DNA of 64,000 nt from Billgrantia lactosivorans (GCF_003254665.1 NZ_QHGY01000004.1:1-64000), one strand, 5' to 3'. Counted from the stretch's first letter, positions 50,296 through 61,134 are shown. The notes: generated by a model from the letters alone, not told the origin. Translations and numbers: made by a program.

Positions 50296-51365
50296 GTTCC
50301 GCCCTCGTCCGACTCCACCCGGCGATGGGCCTGCTGCACGGCTTCGCGCGGCAGCACGAACTCGACGTCGCTGCTCTGTTCGCCGCGCATCAGCATGCGC
50401 GCCATCTCGCGGGCCGGCACGCCCTCGAACAGCACCTGGTAGAGCCCCTCCGCCAGCGGCATGTAGACGCCATCCCTCCGCGCCTTGTCGCGCACCAGGC
50501 GCACCGTGTTGACCCCCTCGGCGACCTGGCCCAGCGCCTCGACCGCCTCGTCGAGCCGCTTGCCCTGGCCCAGGGCGTAACCGACCCGGTAGTTGCGCGA
50601 CAGCTGCGACGAGCAGGTCACGATCAGGTCGCCCACCCCGGCCAGCCCGAGGAAGGTCATCGGGTTGGCGCCCAGGCTGACGGCGAAGCGGCCCATCTCC
50701 GCCAGCGCTCGTGTCATCAGCATGCTGCGGGTGTTCTCGCCCATGCCCAGCGCCGCGGCCATGCCGGCGGCGATGGCGTAGATGTTCTTCAGCGCCCCGC
50801 CCAGCTCGACCCCGTAGCGGTCGTTGCTGGCGTAGACACGGAAGTAGTCGCATCCCAGCGCCTGCTGCACGCGGGTGCGCGTCAGCGCATCGTCACTGGC
50901 CACCACGGTGGCGGTGAGCTGCTTCTGGGCGATCTCGGTGGCCAGGTTGGGTCCCGAGATCACGCCGATGTGGCGAAACCCCGTCTCCTCTTCGAGGATC
51001 TGGCTCATCAGCTTGAAGCCCTCCTCCTGGATCCCCTTGGTGGTGCTGACCAGGATCTGGTCCGGTTGCAGCCACGGGAGCGCCTGGCGCACCACGTCAC
51101 GGAAGGCCTTGGAGGGGATCGCCACCAGCACCAGCTCGGCGCCATCGAGCGCTTGCTGCATGTCGCTGCAAGCGCGCACCGCCGGATTGATGGCGTAGTC
51201 CGGCAGGTAGCGCGGGTTGCGGTGCTCGCGGTCGATCTGCGCCGCGAGCTCGGGGTCGCGCAGCCACTGGCACACCCGGGCGCCGTTGTCGGCGGCGATG
51301 CTCGCCAGCGCGGTGCCGAAGCTGCCGCCGCCCAGGACTGTTACCCGCATGGGTTCGTCTGACAT
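50292..51365 (-). CDS. gpsA: Glycerol-3-phosphate dehydrogenase [NAD(P)+] GpsA
   Basis: 357-residue enzyme making sn-glycerol-3-phosphate from dihydroxyacetone phosphate for phospholipid synthesis. The dinucleotide fold begins [33 protein letters not shown], and [19 protein letters not shown] are diagnostic. The C-terminus is about 15 residues longer than in E. coli. Start at ATG 51365 (GGGGCAG upstream), or an internal ATG five codons later. Followed by sixA. Confidence 0.96.
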   Translation of the reverse strand: MSDEPMRVTVLGGGSFGTALASIAADNGARVCQWLRDPELAAQIDREHRNPRYLPDYAINPAVRACSDMQQALDGAELVLVAIPSKAFRDVVRQALPWLQPDQILVSTTKGIQEEGFKLMSQILEEETGFRHIGVISGPNLATEIAQKQLTATVVASDDALTRTRVQQALGCDYFRVYASNDRYGVELGGALKNIYAIAAGMAAALGMGENTRSMLMTRALAEMGRFAVSLGANPMTFLGLAGVGDLIVTCSSQLSRNYRVGYALGQGKRLDEAVEALGQVAEGVNTVRLVRDKARRDGVYMPLAEGLYQVLFEGVPAREMARMLMRGEQSSDVEFVLPREAVQQAHRRVESDEGGT

Positions 51366-51422
51366 GTCTGCCCCGCGAATCGGTCGATGAAACAGGAGAA
51401 TTCGTCAAGAGTGTAACGAAGA

Positions 51423-51442
51423 ATGCCCCCTTGCGGGGGCAT
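51423..51442 (-). terminator. pntB terminator
   Basis: An 8-bp stem (ATGCCCCC with its complement) and a four-base loop, followed on the minus strand by TTCTT, lie 40 bases after the pntB stop. Confidence 0.65.
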
Positions 51443-51481
51443 GTCTCATCAAAGGAAGGCGGACCGGAAGCCCGCGACGGC

Positions 51482-52924
51482 TCAATCGATCTGCGACAGC
51501 AGCGAGTCGATGCTCTGGCGGGCATCGCCATAGAACATGCGCGTGTTCTCCTTGAAGAACAGCGGGTTCTCGATTCCCGAGTAGCCAGTGCCCTGGCCGC
51601 GCTTGCAGACGAATACCTGCTTGGCCTCCCATACCTTGAGCACCGGCATGCCGGCGATGGGGCTGTTGGGATCCTCCTGGGCGGCGGGATTGACGATATC
51701 GTTGGAGCCGATGACGATCACCACGTCGGTGCTGGCGAAGTCGTCGTTGATCTCGTCCATCTCGAGCACGATGTCGTAGGGTACCCTCGCCTCGGCCAGC
51801 AGCACGTTCATGTGCCCCGGCAGGCGCCCGGCGACCGGGTGGATGCCGAAGCGAACCTCCTTGCCGGCGGCGCGCAGCTTGCGCACCAGTTCGCTCACCG
51901 CGTTCTGGGCCTGGGCCACGGCCATGCCGTAGCCCGGCACGATGATCACGCTGTCGGCGTCGTTGAGCGCGCTCGCCACCCCGCCGGCGTCGATGGCCAC
52001 CTGCTCGCCCTCGATCTCGGCCGCCGGCCCCTGGCTGCCGCCGAAGCCGCCGAGGATGACGTTGACGAAGTTGCGGTTCATCGCCTTGCACATGATGTAC
52101 GACAGGATGGCACCGGAGGAGCCCACCAGGGCGCCGGTGACGATCAGCAGGTCGTTGGAGAGCGTGAAGCCGATGGCCGCCGCGGCCCAGCCGGAGTAGC
52201 TGTTGAGCATCGACACCACCACCGGCATGTCGGCGCCGCCGATGCCCATGATCAGGTGATAGCCGATGAAGAAGGCCAGCGCGGCGATCAACAGCAGGGT
52301 CCAGAAGCCGGCGCCGTTGAGGTAGAGGATGGCCAGCAGCAGGGAGAGGGCCGCGGCACCGGCGTTGAGCAGATGCCCGCCAGGCAGCTGCCTAGGCTTG
52401 CCGTCGACCTTGCCGGCCAGCTTGCCGAAGGCGATCACCGAGCCGGTGAAGGTCACCGCGCCGATGAACACGCCGAGCACCACCTCGATCTGCAGGAACA
52501 TCAGCTCGTCGGGCGCCTTGGTCGCCACCAGCGCGGCGAAGGCCGAGAACTGCTCGGTGCCGGCATCGACGGCCCGGGCCGCCAGCACCCGCCGCCGCTC
52601 GAGGTCGGCGCTCCAGGCCACGAACACCGCCGCCAGGCCGACGAAGCTGTGCAGCGCCGCCACCAGCTGCGGCATCTCGGTCATCTCGACCTTCTTGGCC
52701 ACGTAGGCGCCGGCCACCGCACCGGCGATCATCATGGGAATCATCAGCCAGTAGGTGCCGATGCCCGGCCCGAAGGCGGTGAAGAAGACCGCCACGGCCA
52801 TGCCGACGATGCCGTACCACACCGCCCGCTTGGCCTTCTCCTGGTTGCTCAACCCCCCCAGCGAGAGGACGAACAGTACGCTAGCCGCAATCGCCGCGGC
52901 AGACACGAATCCTTGACTCAGCAT
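51482..52924 (-). CDS. pntB: NAD(P) transhydrogenase subunit beta PntB
   Basis: 480-residue inner-membrane subunit with about eight to nine N-terminal transmembrane helices and a C-terminal NADP(H)-binding domain III ([49 protein letters not shown]). With PntA it uses the proton gradient to reduce NADP+ with NADH, supplying NADPH for biosynthesis, including PHA. It is the second gene of pntAB, 16 bases after pntA; GGCGGAG precedes the start. Confidence 0.97.
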   Translation of the reverse strand: MLSQGFVSAAAIAASVLFVLSLGGLSNQEKAKRAVWYGIVGMAVAVFFTAFGPGIGTYWLMIPMMIAGAVAGAYVAKKVEMTEMPQLVAALHSFVGLAAVFVAWSADLERRRVLAARAVDAGTEQFSAFAALVATKAPDELMFLQIEVVLGVFIGAVTFTGSVIAFGKLAGKVDGKPRQLPGGHLLNAGAAALSLLLAILYLNGAGFWTLLLIAALAFFIGYHLIMGIGGADMPVVVSMLNSYSGWAAAAIGFTLSNDLLIVTGALVGSSGAILSYIMCKAMNRNFVNVILGGFGGSQGPAAEIEGEQVAIDAGGVASALNDADSVIIVPGYGMAVAQAQNAVSELVRKLRAAGKEVRFGIHPVAGRLPGHMNVLLAEARVPYDIVLEMDEINDDFASTDVVIVIGSNDIVNPAAQEDPNSPIAGMPVLKVWEAKQVFVCKRGQGTGYSGIENPLFFKENTRMFYGDARQSIDSLLSQID

Positions 52925-52940
52925 GTGTAGTCTCCGCCGC

Positions 52941-54512
52941 TTACGATTTCTGGAACATGGCGAGCATCCGGCGTGTCACCAGGAAGCCGCCCACGATGTT
53001 GATGGTCGCGATCAGAACCGAGATGGCCGCCATCAGCACGACGAGCCAGTTTCCCGAGCCGATCTGCAGGACCGCCCCGAGGATGATGATCCCCGAAATG
53101 GCGTTGGTCACCGCCATCAGCGGCGTGTGCAGCGAATGGCTGACGTTCCAGATCACCTGGAAGCCGACGAAGCAGGCCAGCACGAAGACGATGAAGTGCT
53201 GCATGAAGGATGCCGGCGCTACCTGGCCGAGCAGCAGCATCAGCAGGCCACCGGCTCCCAGCAGGGTGACCTGACGCTTGGTCTGGGCCTTGAACGCGGC
53301 GAGCTCGGCGGCACGCCGCTCTTCGGGCGTGGGCTCCTTCTCCCTCGGCTTGGGCTTCGCCGCGGCGATCGCCTTCACCTTGGGCGGCGGCGGCGGGAAG
53401 GTGATCTCCCCCTGGTGAGTCACCGTGGCGCCGCGGATGACGTCGTCCTCCATGTCATGCACGATCCGGCCATCCTTCTCGGGCGTCAGATCGGTGAGCA
53501 TGTGGCGCACGTTGGTGGCGTAGAGCAGCGAGGCCTGCGTCGCCATGCGCGAGGGAAAGTCGGTGTAGCCGACCACCACCACGCCGTTGTCGGTGACGAT
53601 CCGCTCGTCCGGCACGGTCAGGTCGCAGTTGCCGCCCTTCTCGGCAGCCAGGTCGACGATCACCGAGCCGGGCTTCATCGCCTTGACCATGTCCTCGAGC
53701 CACAGCTTGGGCGCCGGTCGGCCCGGTATCAGGGCGGTGGAGATGACGATGTCGACCTCAGGGGCCTGCTCGCGGAACAGCGCCAGCTGTTTCTCGCGGA
53801 ACTCCGGGCTGGAGGGGGCGGCGTAGCCGCCGGTGCCGGAGCCGTCCTGGTTGTCCTCGAAGTCGAGGAAGAGGAATTCGGCTCCCATGGACTCGATCTG
53901 CTCGGCGACTTCGGGGCGCACGTCGAAGGCGCGCACCACTGCGCCCAGGCTGGTGGCAGTGCCGATGGCGGCAAGACCCGCCACGCCGGCGCCGATGATC
54001 AGCACCTTGGCCGGCGGCACCTTGCCGGCGGCGGTGACCTGGCCGGTGAAGAAGCGGCCGAACTGGTTGCCCGCCTCGATCACCGCGCGGTAGCCGGCGA
54101 TGTTGGCCATCGAGGAGAGCGCATCCATCTTCTGCGCCCGCGAGATGCGCGGCACCATGTCCATGGCGATGACGGTCGCGCCCTGGGCGCGGCACTTCTC
54201 CAGCAGCGCCTCGTTCTGCGCCGGCCAGAAGAAGGCGATCAGGGTCTGGCCTTCGCGCAGCCGCTCGGCCTCCGCCTCGCTGGGCTCGCGCACCTTGATC
54301 ACCACCTCGGCTTGCTGCCAGAGCGCCTCGGCGCTCTCCACCACGGTGACGCCGGCGGCGCGATAGGCGTCGTCGTCAAAGCCGGCGGCAACGCCGGCAC
54401 CGGATTCGATCAGGCATTCGTGTCCAAGCTTCTGGATGAACTGCGCACTGTCAGGGGTCAGCGCGACACGCGCCTCTCCTTTGGCGAGCTCCTTGGGTGC
54501 ACCAATCTTCAC
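52941..54512 (-). CDS. pntA: NAD(P) transhydrogenase subunit alpha PntA
   Basis: 523-residue subunit of the fused type: NAD(H)-binding domain I (residues 1-380, with [17 protein letters not shown]) followed by a charged linker of about 45 residues (Pro-rich, then [17 protein letters not shown]) and four C-terminal membrane helices. Starts with GTG, with AAGGGAG directly upstream. A TATAAC -10-like element lies on the minus strand at about 54531-54536. Forms the proton-pumping transhydrogenase with PntB. Confidence 0.96.
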   Translation of the reverse strand: MKIGAPKELAKGEARVALTPDSAQFIQKLGHECLIESGAGVAAGFDDDAYRAAGVTVVESAEALWQQAEVVIKVREPSEAEAERLREGQTLIAFFWPAQNEALLEKCRAQGATVIAMDMVPRISRAQKMDALSSMANIAGYRAVIEAGNQFGRFFTGQVTAAGKVPPAKVLIIGAGVAGLAAIGTATSLGAVVRAFDVRPEVAEQIESMGAEFLFLDFEDNQDGSGTGGYAAPSSPEFREKQLALFREQAPEVDIVISTALIPGRPAPKLWLEDMVKAMKPGSVIVDLAAEKGGNCDLTVPDERIVTDNGVVVVGYTDFPSRMATQASLLYATNVRHMLTDLTPEKDGRIVHDMEDDVIRGATVTHQGEITFPPPPPKVKAIAAAKPKPREKEPTPEERRAAELAAFKAQTKRQVTLLGAGGLLMLLLGQVAPASFMQHFIVFVLACFVGFQVIWNVSHSLHTPLMAVTNAISGIIILGAVLQIGSGNWLVVLMAAISVLIATINIVGGFLVTRRMLAMFQKS

Positions 54513-54708
54513 GTTGGATCTCCCTTATGGTTATAGAAAGGTCGAATAGGGCAAACCGCTATTCATACCTGACCCTACCGCAATGCACAACAGCGGAGCG
54601 AACAAACACAGGCACCTGAATGTAGCACTATCCGCCTGAAATCTCAGAAAAAACCCGAGGATGACGTTGACGTCAAGGGAGGGGCGTGAGGCGTGGACGG
54701 ATACGAAA
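54513..54708. other. Intergenic region between pntA and htpG
   Basis: About 195 bases that hold the pntA promoter area (TATAAC at about 54531-54536 on the minus strand) and an AT-rich patch near 54590-54660. No gene was recognised. The htpG terminator closes the far side. Confidence 0.5.
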
Positions 54709-54728
54709 AGGCCGCCCGAGGGCGGCCT
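54709..54728 (-). terminator. htpG terminator
   Basis: An 8-bp stem (AGGCCGCC with its complement), loop CGAG, is followed on the minus strand by TTTT. It lies about 30 bases after the htpG stop. Confidence 0.75.
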
Positions 54729-54759
54729 GAACGGGGGCTGGGCACCGCCGGTGCGGGGC

Positions 54760-56664
54760 TCAGGCGGTCAACAAGGCATTGAGCCGCTTGACGTAAGCCG
54801 CCGGGTCGTCGAGGTGGCCGCCCTCGGCGATGATCGCCTGGTCGAGCAGCACCTGGGCGAGGTCGTCGAAGCGCTCACCGTCGGCTCCCTCGAGCCGCTC
54901 GACCAGTGCATGGGTCGGGTTGAGCTCGAGGATCGGCTTGACCTCCGGCATCTTCTGACCGGCGGCTTCCATGATGCGGCGCATCTGGAAGCCCATCTCG
55001 TGCTCGGGCAATACCACGCAGGCCGGCGAGTCGGTGAGGCGGTGGGTCACCTTGACCTCCTGCACCGCATCGCCCAGCGCTTCCTTGACCCGCTTGACCA
55101 GGTCCTCCTTGGCCTTGGCGGTCTCCTCCTGGGCCTTCTTCTCCTCTTCGCCCTCGATCTCGCCGAGGTCGAGCTCGCCCTTGGCCACGTCGACGAAGCG
55201 CTTGCCCTCGAATTCGTGCAGGTGGCTCATCAGCCACTCGTCGATGCGATCATGCAGCAGCAGCACCTCGATGCCCTTCTTGCGGAAGATCTCCAGGTGC
55301 GGGCTGTTCTTGGCCGCGTTGAAGCCATCGGCGACGATGTAGTAGATCTTCTCCTGCCCTTCCTTCATTCGCGAGACGTAGTCGGCCAGCGACTGGTCCT
55401 GGGTGGCGCTGTCGGTATGGGTGGTGGAGAAGCGCAGCAGCGCGGCGATCTTCTCGCGGTTGGCGTAGTCTTCGGCGGGGCCCTCCTTGAGCACGCTGCC
55501 GAAGGTGTTCCAGAAGCTCTGGTAGGCCTCCTTGTCCTTGGCCAGCTTCTTGAGCATGTCCAGCGCCCGCTTGGTCAGCGCGCCCTTGATCTTCTCGACC
55601 TTGGGGTCCTGCTGCAGCAGTTCGCGGGAGACGTTGAGCGACAGCTCGCGGGTATCGAGCACCCCCTTGATGAAGCGCAGGTAGAGCGGCAGGAACTGCT
55701 CGGCGTCGTCCATGATGAAGACGCGCTGCACGTAGAGCTTGACGCCGCGGGCTCCGTCGCGCTCATAGAGATCGAAGGGCGCCCGACCCGGCACATAGAG
55801 CAGGCTGGTATACTCGAGCTTGCCTTCGACCTTGTTGTGGCTCCAGGTCAGCGGATCGCTGAAGTCGTGGGCCACGTGCTTGTAGAAGGCCTTGTACTCG
55901 TCGTCGGAAATCTCGCTCTTGGGCCGCACCCACAGCGCGGTGGCCTCGTTGACGGTCTCCCAGGTGGTGACCTCGCTGCCCTCGATCTCGTTGCCCTCGT
56001 CGTCCTTGGCCGTCTCGACCCTGGGCATGCGCACCGGCACCTCGATATGGTCGGAGTACTTGCGCACCAGGCTTCGCAGGCGGAAGTCGTCGGCGAACTC
56101 CGTGGCATCCTTCTTCAGGTGCAGGACGATCTCGGTGCCGTGATGCTCGCGCTCGACGTCGGCGACGGTGAATTCGCCTTCTCCCTTCGAGCGCCACTCG
56201 ACGCCCTCGGCCTTGTCGCTGCCCGCCTTGCGCGTGCGCACCGTGACCTCGTCGGCGACGATGAAGCTGGAGTAGAAACCCACGCCGAACTGGCCGATCA
56301 GCCGCGCGTCCTTCTGCTGCTCGCCGCTGAGCTGCTTGAGGAACTCGGCGGTGCCGCTGCGGGCGATGGTACCGAGGTTCTTGATCACCTCGTCGCGGTC
56401 CATGCCGATGCCGTTGTCGCGCACGGTGACGGTACGGCCCTTCTCGTCGTGCTCGATCTCGATGCGCAGTTCGCTGTCGCCCTCGTAGAGCGCGTCGTTG
56501 TCCAGCGCGGCATAGCGCAGCTTGTCGCAGGCGTCGGCGGCATTGGAAATCAGCTCGCGCAGGAAGATCTCCCGGTTGGAGTACAGGGAGTGGATCATCA
56601 AATGCAGCAGCTGCTTCACCTCGGTCTGGAAGCCGAGGGTTTCCTCGTGGGCGGTCGTGGACAT
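54760..56664 (-). CDS. htpG: Molecular chaperone HtpG (Hsp90)
   Basis: 634-residue bacterial Hsp90. The N-terminal ATPase begins [60 protein letters not shown] and [15 protein letters not shown] are the GHKL nucleotide motifs. Middle and C-terminal dimerisation domains follow at normal length. Expression is probably heat induced through the sigma-32 promoter at 56734-56761. Confidence 0.98.
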   Translation of the reverse strand: MSTTAHEETLGFQTEVKQLLHLMIHSLYSNREIFLRELISNAADACDKLRYAALDNDALYEGDSELRIEIEHDEKGRTVTVRDNGIGMDRDEVIKNLGTIARSGTAEFLKQLSGEQQKDARLIGQFGVGFYSSFIVADEVTVRTRKAGSDKAEGVEWRSKGEGEFTVADVEREHHGTEIVLHLKKDATEFADDFRLRSLVRKYSDHIEVPVRMPRVETAKDDEGNEIEGSEVTTWETVNEATALWVRPKSEISDDEYKAFYKHVAHDFSDPLTWSHNKVEGKLEYTSLLYVPGRAPFDLYERDGARGVKLYVQRVFIMDDAEQFLPLYLRFIKGVLDTRELSLNVSRELLQQDPKVEKIKGALTKRALDMLKKLAKDKEAYQSFWNTFGSVLKEGPAEDYANREKIAALLRFSTTHTDSATQDQSLADYVSRMKEGQEKIYYIVADGFNAAKNSPHLEIFRKKGIEVLLLHDRIDEWLMSHLHEFEGKRFVDVAKGELDLGEIEGEEEKKAQEETAKAKEDLVKRVKEALGDAVQEVKVTHRLTDSPACVVLPEHEMGFQMRRIMEAAGQKMPEVKPILELNPTHALVERLEGADGERFDDLAQVLLDQAIIAEGGHLDDPAAYVKRLNALLTA

Positions 56665-56733
56665 GGATCGGTTACCTCATGGCTTGAACCCGCGGCGACG
56701 CGCGACGCGCCGCCGTTACAGAACTGTTCAGCG

Positions 56734-56761
56734 ATATGGGGTTCGCGCCCGCTTTTTCAAG
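56734..56761 (-). promoter_or_regulatory. Sigma-32 heat-shock promoter of htpG
   Basis: On the minus strand CTTGAAA (56755-56761), a 13-base spacer and CCCCATAT (56734-56741) match the sigma-32 consensus (CTTGAAA and CCCCATNT) exactly. The -35 box contains the stop codon of the upstream thioesterase gene. The leader to htpG is about 60 bases. Confidence 0.85.
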
Positions 56762-57227
56762 CGTCATCCTTCCTCGAAGCGCCCAGCACCAGATGCAGGC
56801 GCGCCGTGGCCACCGGCTGCGCCTCGGACTCCTGCCAGGCGATGACCTGGACATTGGCCAGGCGCCGCCCCTCGCGCAGCAGCCGACAGCGGGCATGAGT
56901 CGGCACGACGCGGGCGGTACGCAGATAGTCGATGGAGAAGTCGACGATACGCGGCAGCCGGGGCTCGCGGGCCGACAGCATCAGGTCGAGGGTGCCGGCG
57001 GTTTCCATGAAGGCCGCCACCACGCCGCCATGCAGGGCGGGGAGCAGGATGTTGCCGACGTTGTGCTCGTGCGGCTCGAGATGAAAGACCAGGCCGTCGC
57101 CGGCACCATCCGGCGTGGCCGAGACGCCGATATGACGCGCATAGGGAAGGCGTTCGAGCCAGGCGGCGACATCGCCCTCGGCGCGGGTGCGGGCCAGCCA
57201 GGCCACGTCGTGGAAGCCTTCAGGCAT
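56757..57227 (-). CDS. PaaI-family hotdog thioesterase
   Basis: 156-residue hotdog-fold thioesterase: HNVGNILLPALHGGVVAAFMETAG is the PaaI-type active-site helix region, followed by PRIVDFSIDYLRTARVVPTHARCRLL. Substrate unknown, probably acyl-CoA. Its start overlaps the end of a second hotdog gene by eight bases, so the two are translated in sequence and may form a heteromer. Its stop codon sits in the -35 box of the htpG promoter. Confidence 0.85.
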   Translation of the reverse strand: MPEGFHDVAWLARTRAEGDVAAWLERLPYARHIGVSATPDGAGDGLVFHLEPHEHNVGNILLPALHGGVVAAFMETAGTLDLMLSAREPRLPRIVDFSIDYLRTARVVPTHARCRLLREGRRLANVQVIAWQESEAQPVATARLHLVLGASRKDDA

Positions 57228-57741
57228 GGCCGGCCTCCCCGAATAGCGTCTCGGCGAAGCCCGGTGGCGTGTTGCGAGCCCCCAGGCGCACGAAGTTGCC
57301 GATCCCGCGGGCGATGGTCCTACCCGGCTCCTGCCACAGCGTGCCCTCGGTGAAGACCATGGCACCGGTCACCCGCAGCACCCTCGCTTCGGCCATGATC
57401 GGCTTGCCCGCCAGCGCCGGGCGGTAGTGATCGACGCGCAGGTCGAGGGTCGGACAGACTTCCGGCGCGGGCAGCCCGCACAGCACCGCCGAGCCGCACA
57501 CGGTATCCAGCAGCATGGTCAGCACCCCGCCGTGGACCAGGCCGCGCCCGCTATCGCCCAGCAGCTCGTCGCGCCATGGCAGACGCATGCGTACCTTGGG
57601 CGGGCTGACCTCCTCGACCTCGAGACCGAGCTCCCGGGTATGGGGAATGACGTTGACGAAGCGGCTCAGGCCGGCTCGCCAGGCTTCGGGACTTCGACCC
57701 GCCGTGGCAGGCTCGTTCTGCGGCTCATCGCGTTCGTTCAC
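57220..57741 (-). CDS. PaaI-family hotdog thioesterase
   Basis: 173-residue hotdog-fold protein with an N-terminal extension of about 30 residues and the core DSGRGLVHGGVLTMLLDTVCGSAV, then CPTLDLRVDHYRPAL. The HGG motif is typical of phenylacetyl-CoA-type thioesterases. It differs clearly from its downstream partner, so the tandem is not a recent duplication. It is the first gene of the pair, divergent from slt. Confidence 0.85.
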   Translation of the reverse strand: MNERDEPQNEPATAGRSPEAWRAGLSRFVNVIPHTRELGLEVEEVSPPKVRMRLPWRDELLGDSGRGLVHGGVLTMLLDTVCGSAVLCGLPAPEVCPTLDLRVDHYRPALAGKPIMAEARVLRVTGAMVFTEGTLWQEPGRTIARGIGNFVRLGARNTPPGFAETLFGEAGHA

Positions 57742-57950
57742 CCCACCCCTCCAACAAGCGTTTGATCGATCCTGCTAGACTAGTCCGCGACCACCGTCGA
57801 GACAAGGCCGAGGGCATCATTCAGCGCAGCGGCCGGCTCGCCGGACAAAGGCCGTTGAAATGGCGCGGAAACGCCCCGCCGGTCTACTCAAAGCGGCTTC
57901 GATAGGCGAGGATAGAGGAGTACGTCAACGCCTTCCGGAGGCCGCCCAAC

Positions 57951-59903
57951 ATGCGCCATTCCCCAACCTTTCGCCGCGCGTCCGGTTGGCTCGCCGCAGC
58001 CGCCCTCAGCCTGACGCTCAGCGCGCATGCCCAACCCGGCGACAGCGCGATGCGCGACGCCCTCGAAGCCGCGCGCAACCAGCAGTGGGATCGCGTCGAC
58101 GAAGCCGCCATCAGAGACCATGTGCTCGCGGGCTACGTCGAGTACCATCGCCTTCGCAACCGCCTGCCGCAGGCCGAGCCAGGCCAGGTCCTGGACTTCA
58201 TCGAGCGCCACCGGGACTCCCCGCTCGCCGACTGGATGCGCGGCCAGGCGATCGGCCGCTATGGCGAAGCCGGCCGCTACGGCAGCCTGCTCGCCGTGGC
58301 CGACGGCGAACCCAGCGGCACCGAGCGCCAGTGCCACTACTACACGGCCCTGATCGGCAGCGACCCCGAGGCGGCGGCCGCCGGCGGCCGCAAGCTGTGG
58401 CGCGTCGGCCAGTCGCAGCCCTCCGCCTGCGACACCCTGTTCGACCACCTGCGCGACGGCGGCGAAATCGACGAGTTCGATGTCTGGGAGCGCATGATGC
58501 TGGCCTGGGGGCAGGGCGAGACCGGCCTGGTCCGCTATCTGGGCCGACAGCTCGGCAGCCGCTGGCAGGAGGGACGCGATGCCGTGGAACGGCTGCAGCG
58601 AAGCTATGCCGACATCACTCGGGTGCCCACCTGCATCGGCCCCGAGTGCCGTGGCAGCGGGCCGCTGTTCGTGGCCGCCATGCATGGCTTCATCCGCGCC
58701 GACACCGAAGCCGCGATGGAGGCATGGCGCAAGATCGCGCCCCACCTGCCGATCGAAGAGACGCATCGCCACGCCATCGAAGAGGACCTTGCCTTCCATT
58801 CGCTGGTGCGCGACATCGAGCACAACCTGGCCTGGGTCGACGAGGCGTTACCGCGGATCGGCACCACCCGCGTACTGGAGCTGCGCATTCGCCACGCCCT
58901 TTCCAAGCGTGACTGGAACGACGCCCTGAGCTGGATTGAAAGCCTGCCCGACGACAGCCGCGACGAGAGTCGCTGGCAGTACTGGAAGGCTCGCGCCCAC
59001 GAGCAGCTGGGGGACACGGAGCGGGCCGAGGCGGCCTATGCCCGCGCCGCCCGCGGGCGCGACTTCTTCGGCTTCGCCGCCGCCGATCGCATCGATCGCC
59101 CCTACTCCCTGAACCTGGAACGCAGCAGCTTCAACGACGAGTTCCGCGGCCAGGTGGATCAGTGGCCGACGGTGCAACGCACCGAGGCGTTGCTGCGTAT
59201 CGGCGAGGAGGGTCTGGCCAACAGCGAGTGGCTGCATGCGGCGGCGAATGCCTCGCCGGGCGAAGTCAGGGCGCTGGCCGACTATGCCGCGCGGCGTGGC
59301 TGGCACGCACGCCTGGTGCAGACCACCATTACCGCGCAGCTGTGGGACGCGCTGGAGTGGCGCTTTCCCGAGGCCTACCGCGAGCACTTCCTGCACTGGG
59401 GCCGGCAGACCGGGGTCGACCCCTACCTGCTGATGGGCATTGCCCGGCGCGAGAGCGCCTACAACCCCGAGGCGATGTCACCGGCCGGCGCGCGGGGCCT
59501 GATGCAGCTGATGCCGGGCACCGCCACCCTGCTCAGCCGCCAGCTCGGCATCAGCGACCCCGGCCCCTACGGGGTGCTCGACCCGGAACTCAACATCCGT
59601 CTCGGCAGCACCTACATTCGCGACATGACCGACCGTTACCGCGGCAACCGACTGGCGGCGGCGGCGGCCTACAACGCCGGCCCCGGCCGGGTGGATCGCT
59701 GGCTGCGCGACGCCCCCGAGGAATTCGACCTGTTCGTCGAGTCGATTCCCTTCCGCGAGACCCGCGACTACGTGCAGGCCGTGCTCTCCTACCGGGTGAT
59801 CTTCGAGAGCCTGGCCAACGGCGGCAGCAGCGAGGGCGTGTCGATGCTCAGCCAGGCGGAGAAGACGGTGCGCTACGATGCCTCGTTGCTCGCCAGGAAC
59901 TGA
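57951..59903 (+). CDS. slt: Soluble lytic murein transglycosylase Slt
   Basis: 650-residue periplasmic enzyme cleaving peptidoglycan with 1,6-anhydro product formation. A signal peptide ends near residue 27 (SAHAQ). The long alpha-superhelical U domain occupies about 30-470 and the C-terminal lysozyme-like SLT domain follows: catalytic Glu near residue 500 in GIARRESAYNPEAMSPAGARGLMQLMPGTA, then AAYNAGPGRVDRWL. Length matches Slt70. Confidence 0.95.
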   Translation: MRHSPTFRRASGWLAAAALSLTLSAHAQPGDSAMRDALEAARNQQWDRVDEAAIRDHVLAGYVEYHRLRNRLPQAEPGQVLDFIERHRDSPLADWMRGQAIGRYGEAGRYGSLLAVADGEPSGTERQCHYYTALIGSDPEAAAAGGRKLWRVGQSQPSACDTLFDHLRDGGEIDEFDVWERMMLAWGQGETGLVRYLGRQLGSRWQEGRDAVERLQRSYADITRVPTCIGPECRGSGPLFVAAMHGFIRADTEAAMEAWRKIAPHLPIEETHRHAIEEDLAFHSLVRDIEHNLAWVDEALPRIGTTRVLELRIRHALSKRDWNDALSWIESLPDDSRDESRWQYWKARAHEQLGDTERAEAAYARAARGRDFFGFAAADRIDRPYSLNLERSSFNDEFRGQVDQWPTVQRTEALLRIGEEGLANSEWLHAAANASPGEVRALADYAARRGWHARLVQTTITAQLWDALEWRFPEAYREHFLHWGRQTGVDPYLLMGIARRESAYNPEAMSPAGARGLMQLMPGTATLLSRQLGISDPGPYGVLDPELNIRLGSTYIRDMTDRYRGNRLAAAAAYNAGPGRVDRWLRDAPEEFDLFVESIPFRETRDYVQAVLSYRVIFESLANGGSSEGVSMLSQAEKTVRYDASLLARN

Positions 59904-59914
59904 AGCTTCTCCGC

Positions 59915-60556
59915 TCAGGCGGGCTGGCGCTCCAGCGCCAGCCTGACGCCGAACAGGATCAGCACCGCGCCGGTCGCACCGTTTAGCGCGCGGGCGAAGT
60001 GGCGGCTGCCGAGCCAGCGCCCCGCGCTGCCGATCATCAGCACGATGGCGATCTGCCACAGGTTGGCGATCACGAAGTGCACCCCGGCAAGCCATAGCGA
60101 CTTGAGCAGTGCCGGGTCCGTCGGGGCGATGAACTGTGGCAGGAAGGCCATGTAGAAGACCACCGTCTTGGGGTTGAGCACATTCGACAGCAGCCCCTCC
60201 CGCAGCGGGCGCCACATCGACACGGCCCGGCGCTCGCCCTGCACCGCCCCCAGCGGCAGCCCCTTGCCGCGCCAGGCGGCCTGCAGCCCGTGAATCCCCA
60301 GCCAGATCAGGTAGGCCGCCCCTGCCAGCTTGAGCGCACTGAACGCCCACGCCGACTGCAGCAGGATCAGCGAGATGCCCAGCGCCGAGACGGTGGCATG
60401 CACGAACAGCCCGCAGCAGATCGCAAGACTGGTGAGCACGCCATCGCGCACCCCGCCGCGTGCGGTGTTGCGGATGACCAGCAGGGTATCGACCCCCGGG
60501 CTCATCGACAGCAGAGTGATGGCGACCAGGAAGGGCCAGAAGTGTGCGTCCAGCAT
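59915..60556 (-). CDS. LysE family amino acid exporter (RhtB-like)
   Basis: 213-residue membrane protein with six predicted helices of the LysE/RhtB family. The N-terminal SMSPGVDTLLVIRNTARGG segment and the AAYLIWLGIHGL segment are characteristic. It exports amino acids or derivatives; the exact substrate is unknown. It converges on slt with only 11 bases between stop codons, leaving no room for a separate terminator. Confidence 0.9.
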   Translation of the reverse strand: MLDAHFWPFLVAITLLSMSPGVDTLLVIRNTARGGVRDGVLTSLAICCGLFVHATVSALGISLILLQSAWAFSALKLAGAAYLIWLGIHGLQAAWRGKGLPLGAVQGERRAVSMWRPLREGLLSNVLNPKTVVFYMAFLPQFIAPTDPALLKSLWLAGVHFVIANLWQIAIVLMIGSAGRWLGSRHFARALNGATGAVLILFGVRLALERQPA

Positions 60557-60870
60557 GGCAGGGCTCCGGTTCGGGAAGGCAGCGCAGCCCGAGCAGGGGC
60601 GAACGCCGTGGCTGCCGTACGAGTATGCAGCATTGCCAATTCAAGACAACGGATTCGCTGGACGCTCGGAATTTTTCTATCTACAGTGGATTGAGCGGAC
60701 GCATGGGAAGAGCGTGCTTCCGTGGCGTTGGCCAGCAAGTGGAAAGTCGTCCCGTCGTATGTCGAGCCAATCGATGCACCCGAAGCGCACTTTTCGCCTC
60801 TTGCCCGCGCAGTTTGGGCCCGGCTTGCCGGTGCCCCGCACGATCCAACAGTATGTAAGGAAAATCGACA
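60557..60870. other. Long leader region upstream of the cold-shock gene
   Basis: 314 bases without a recognised gene, divergent between the LysE-type gene and the cold-shock gene. It ends with TAAGGAAAA, a strong Shine-Dalgarno nine bases before the ATG. Long structured 5' leaders are common in cspA-type genes and act as RNA thermosensors; the sequence here is compatible with that, but no cold-box sequence was identified. No clear sigma-70 promoter stands out. Confidence 0.5.
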
Positions 60871-61077
60871 ATGGCAACTGGCACTGTCAAGTGGTTCAAC
60901 GATACCAAGGGCTACGGCTTCATCTCTCCGGACGACGGCGGTGATGACCTGTTCGCGCATTTCTCCGAGATTCAGGCTGAAGGCTTCAAGACCCTGCAGG
61001 ACGGTCAGAAGGTGACCTTCGACGTGACCCAGGGCAAGAAAGGCCTTCAGGCCTCCAACATTCGGGTTTCCAACTGA
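60871..61077 (+). CDS. Cold-shock protein CspA family
   Basis: 68-residue single cold-shock domain with RNP1 (KGYGFI) and RNP2 (DLFAHF). It is an RNA chaperone or antiterminator that melts mRNA structure; whether it is cold-induced, stationary-phase or constitutive cannot be told from sequence. TAAGGA precedes the ATG and a strong terminator follows. Monocistronic. Confidence 0.96.
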   Translation: MATGTVKWFNDTKGYGFISPDDGGDDLFAHFSEIQAEGFKTLQDGQKVTFDVTQGKKGLQASNIRVSN

Positions 61078-61134
61078 GGCATCCCCTCCGTTGACCCGGC
61101 GCCGGGCTGGCAAGAAGGCTCGGCGAGCAGACGA

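Noticed and set aside
54661..56898. 745-codon plus-strand frame opposite htpG
   Set aside because: Antisense to an intact Hsp90 gene; begins in the terminator region, with no plausible start signal.
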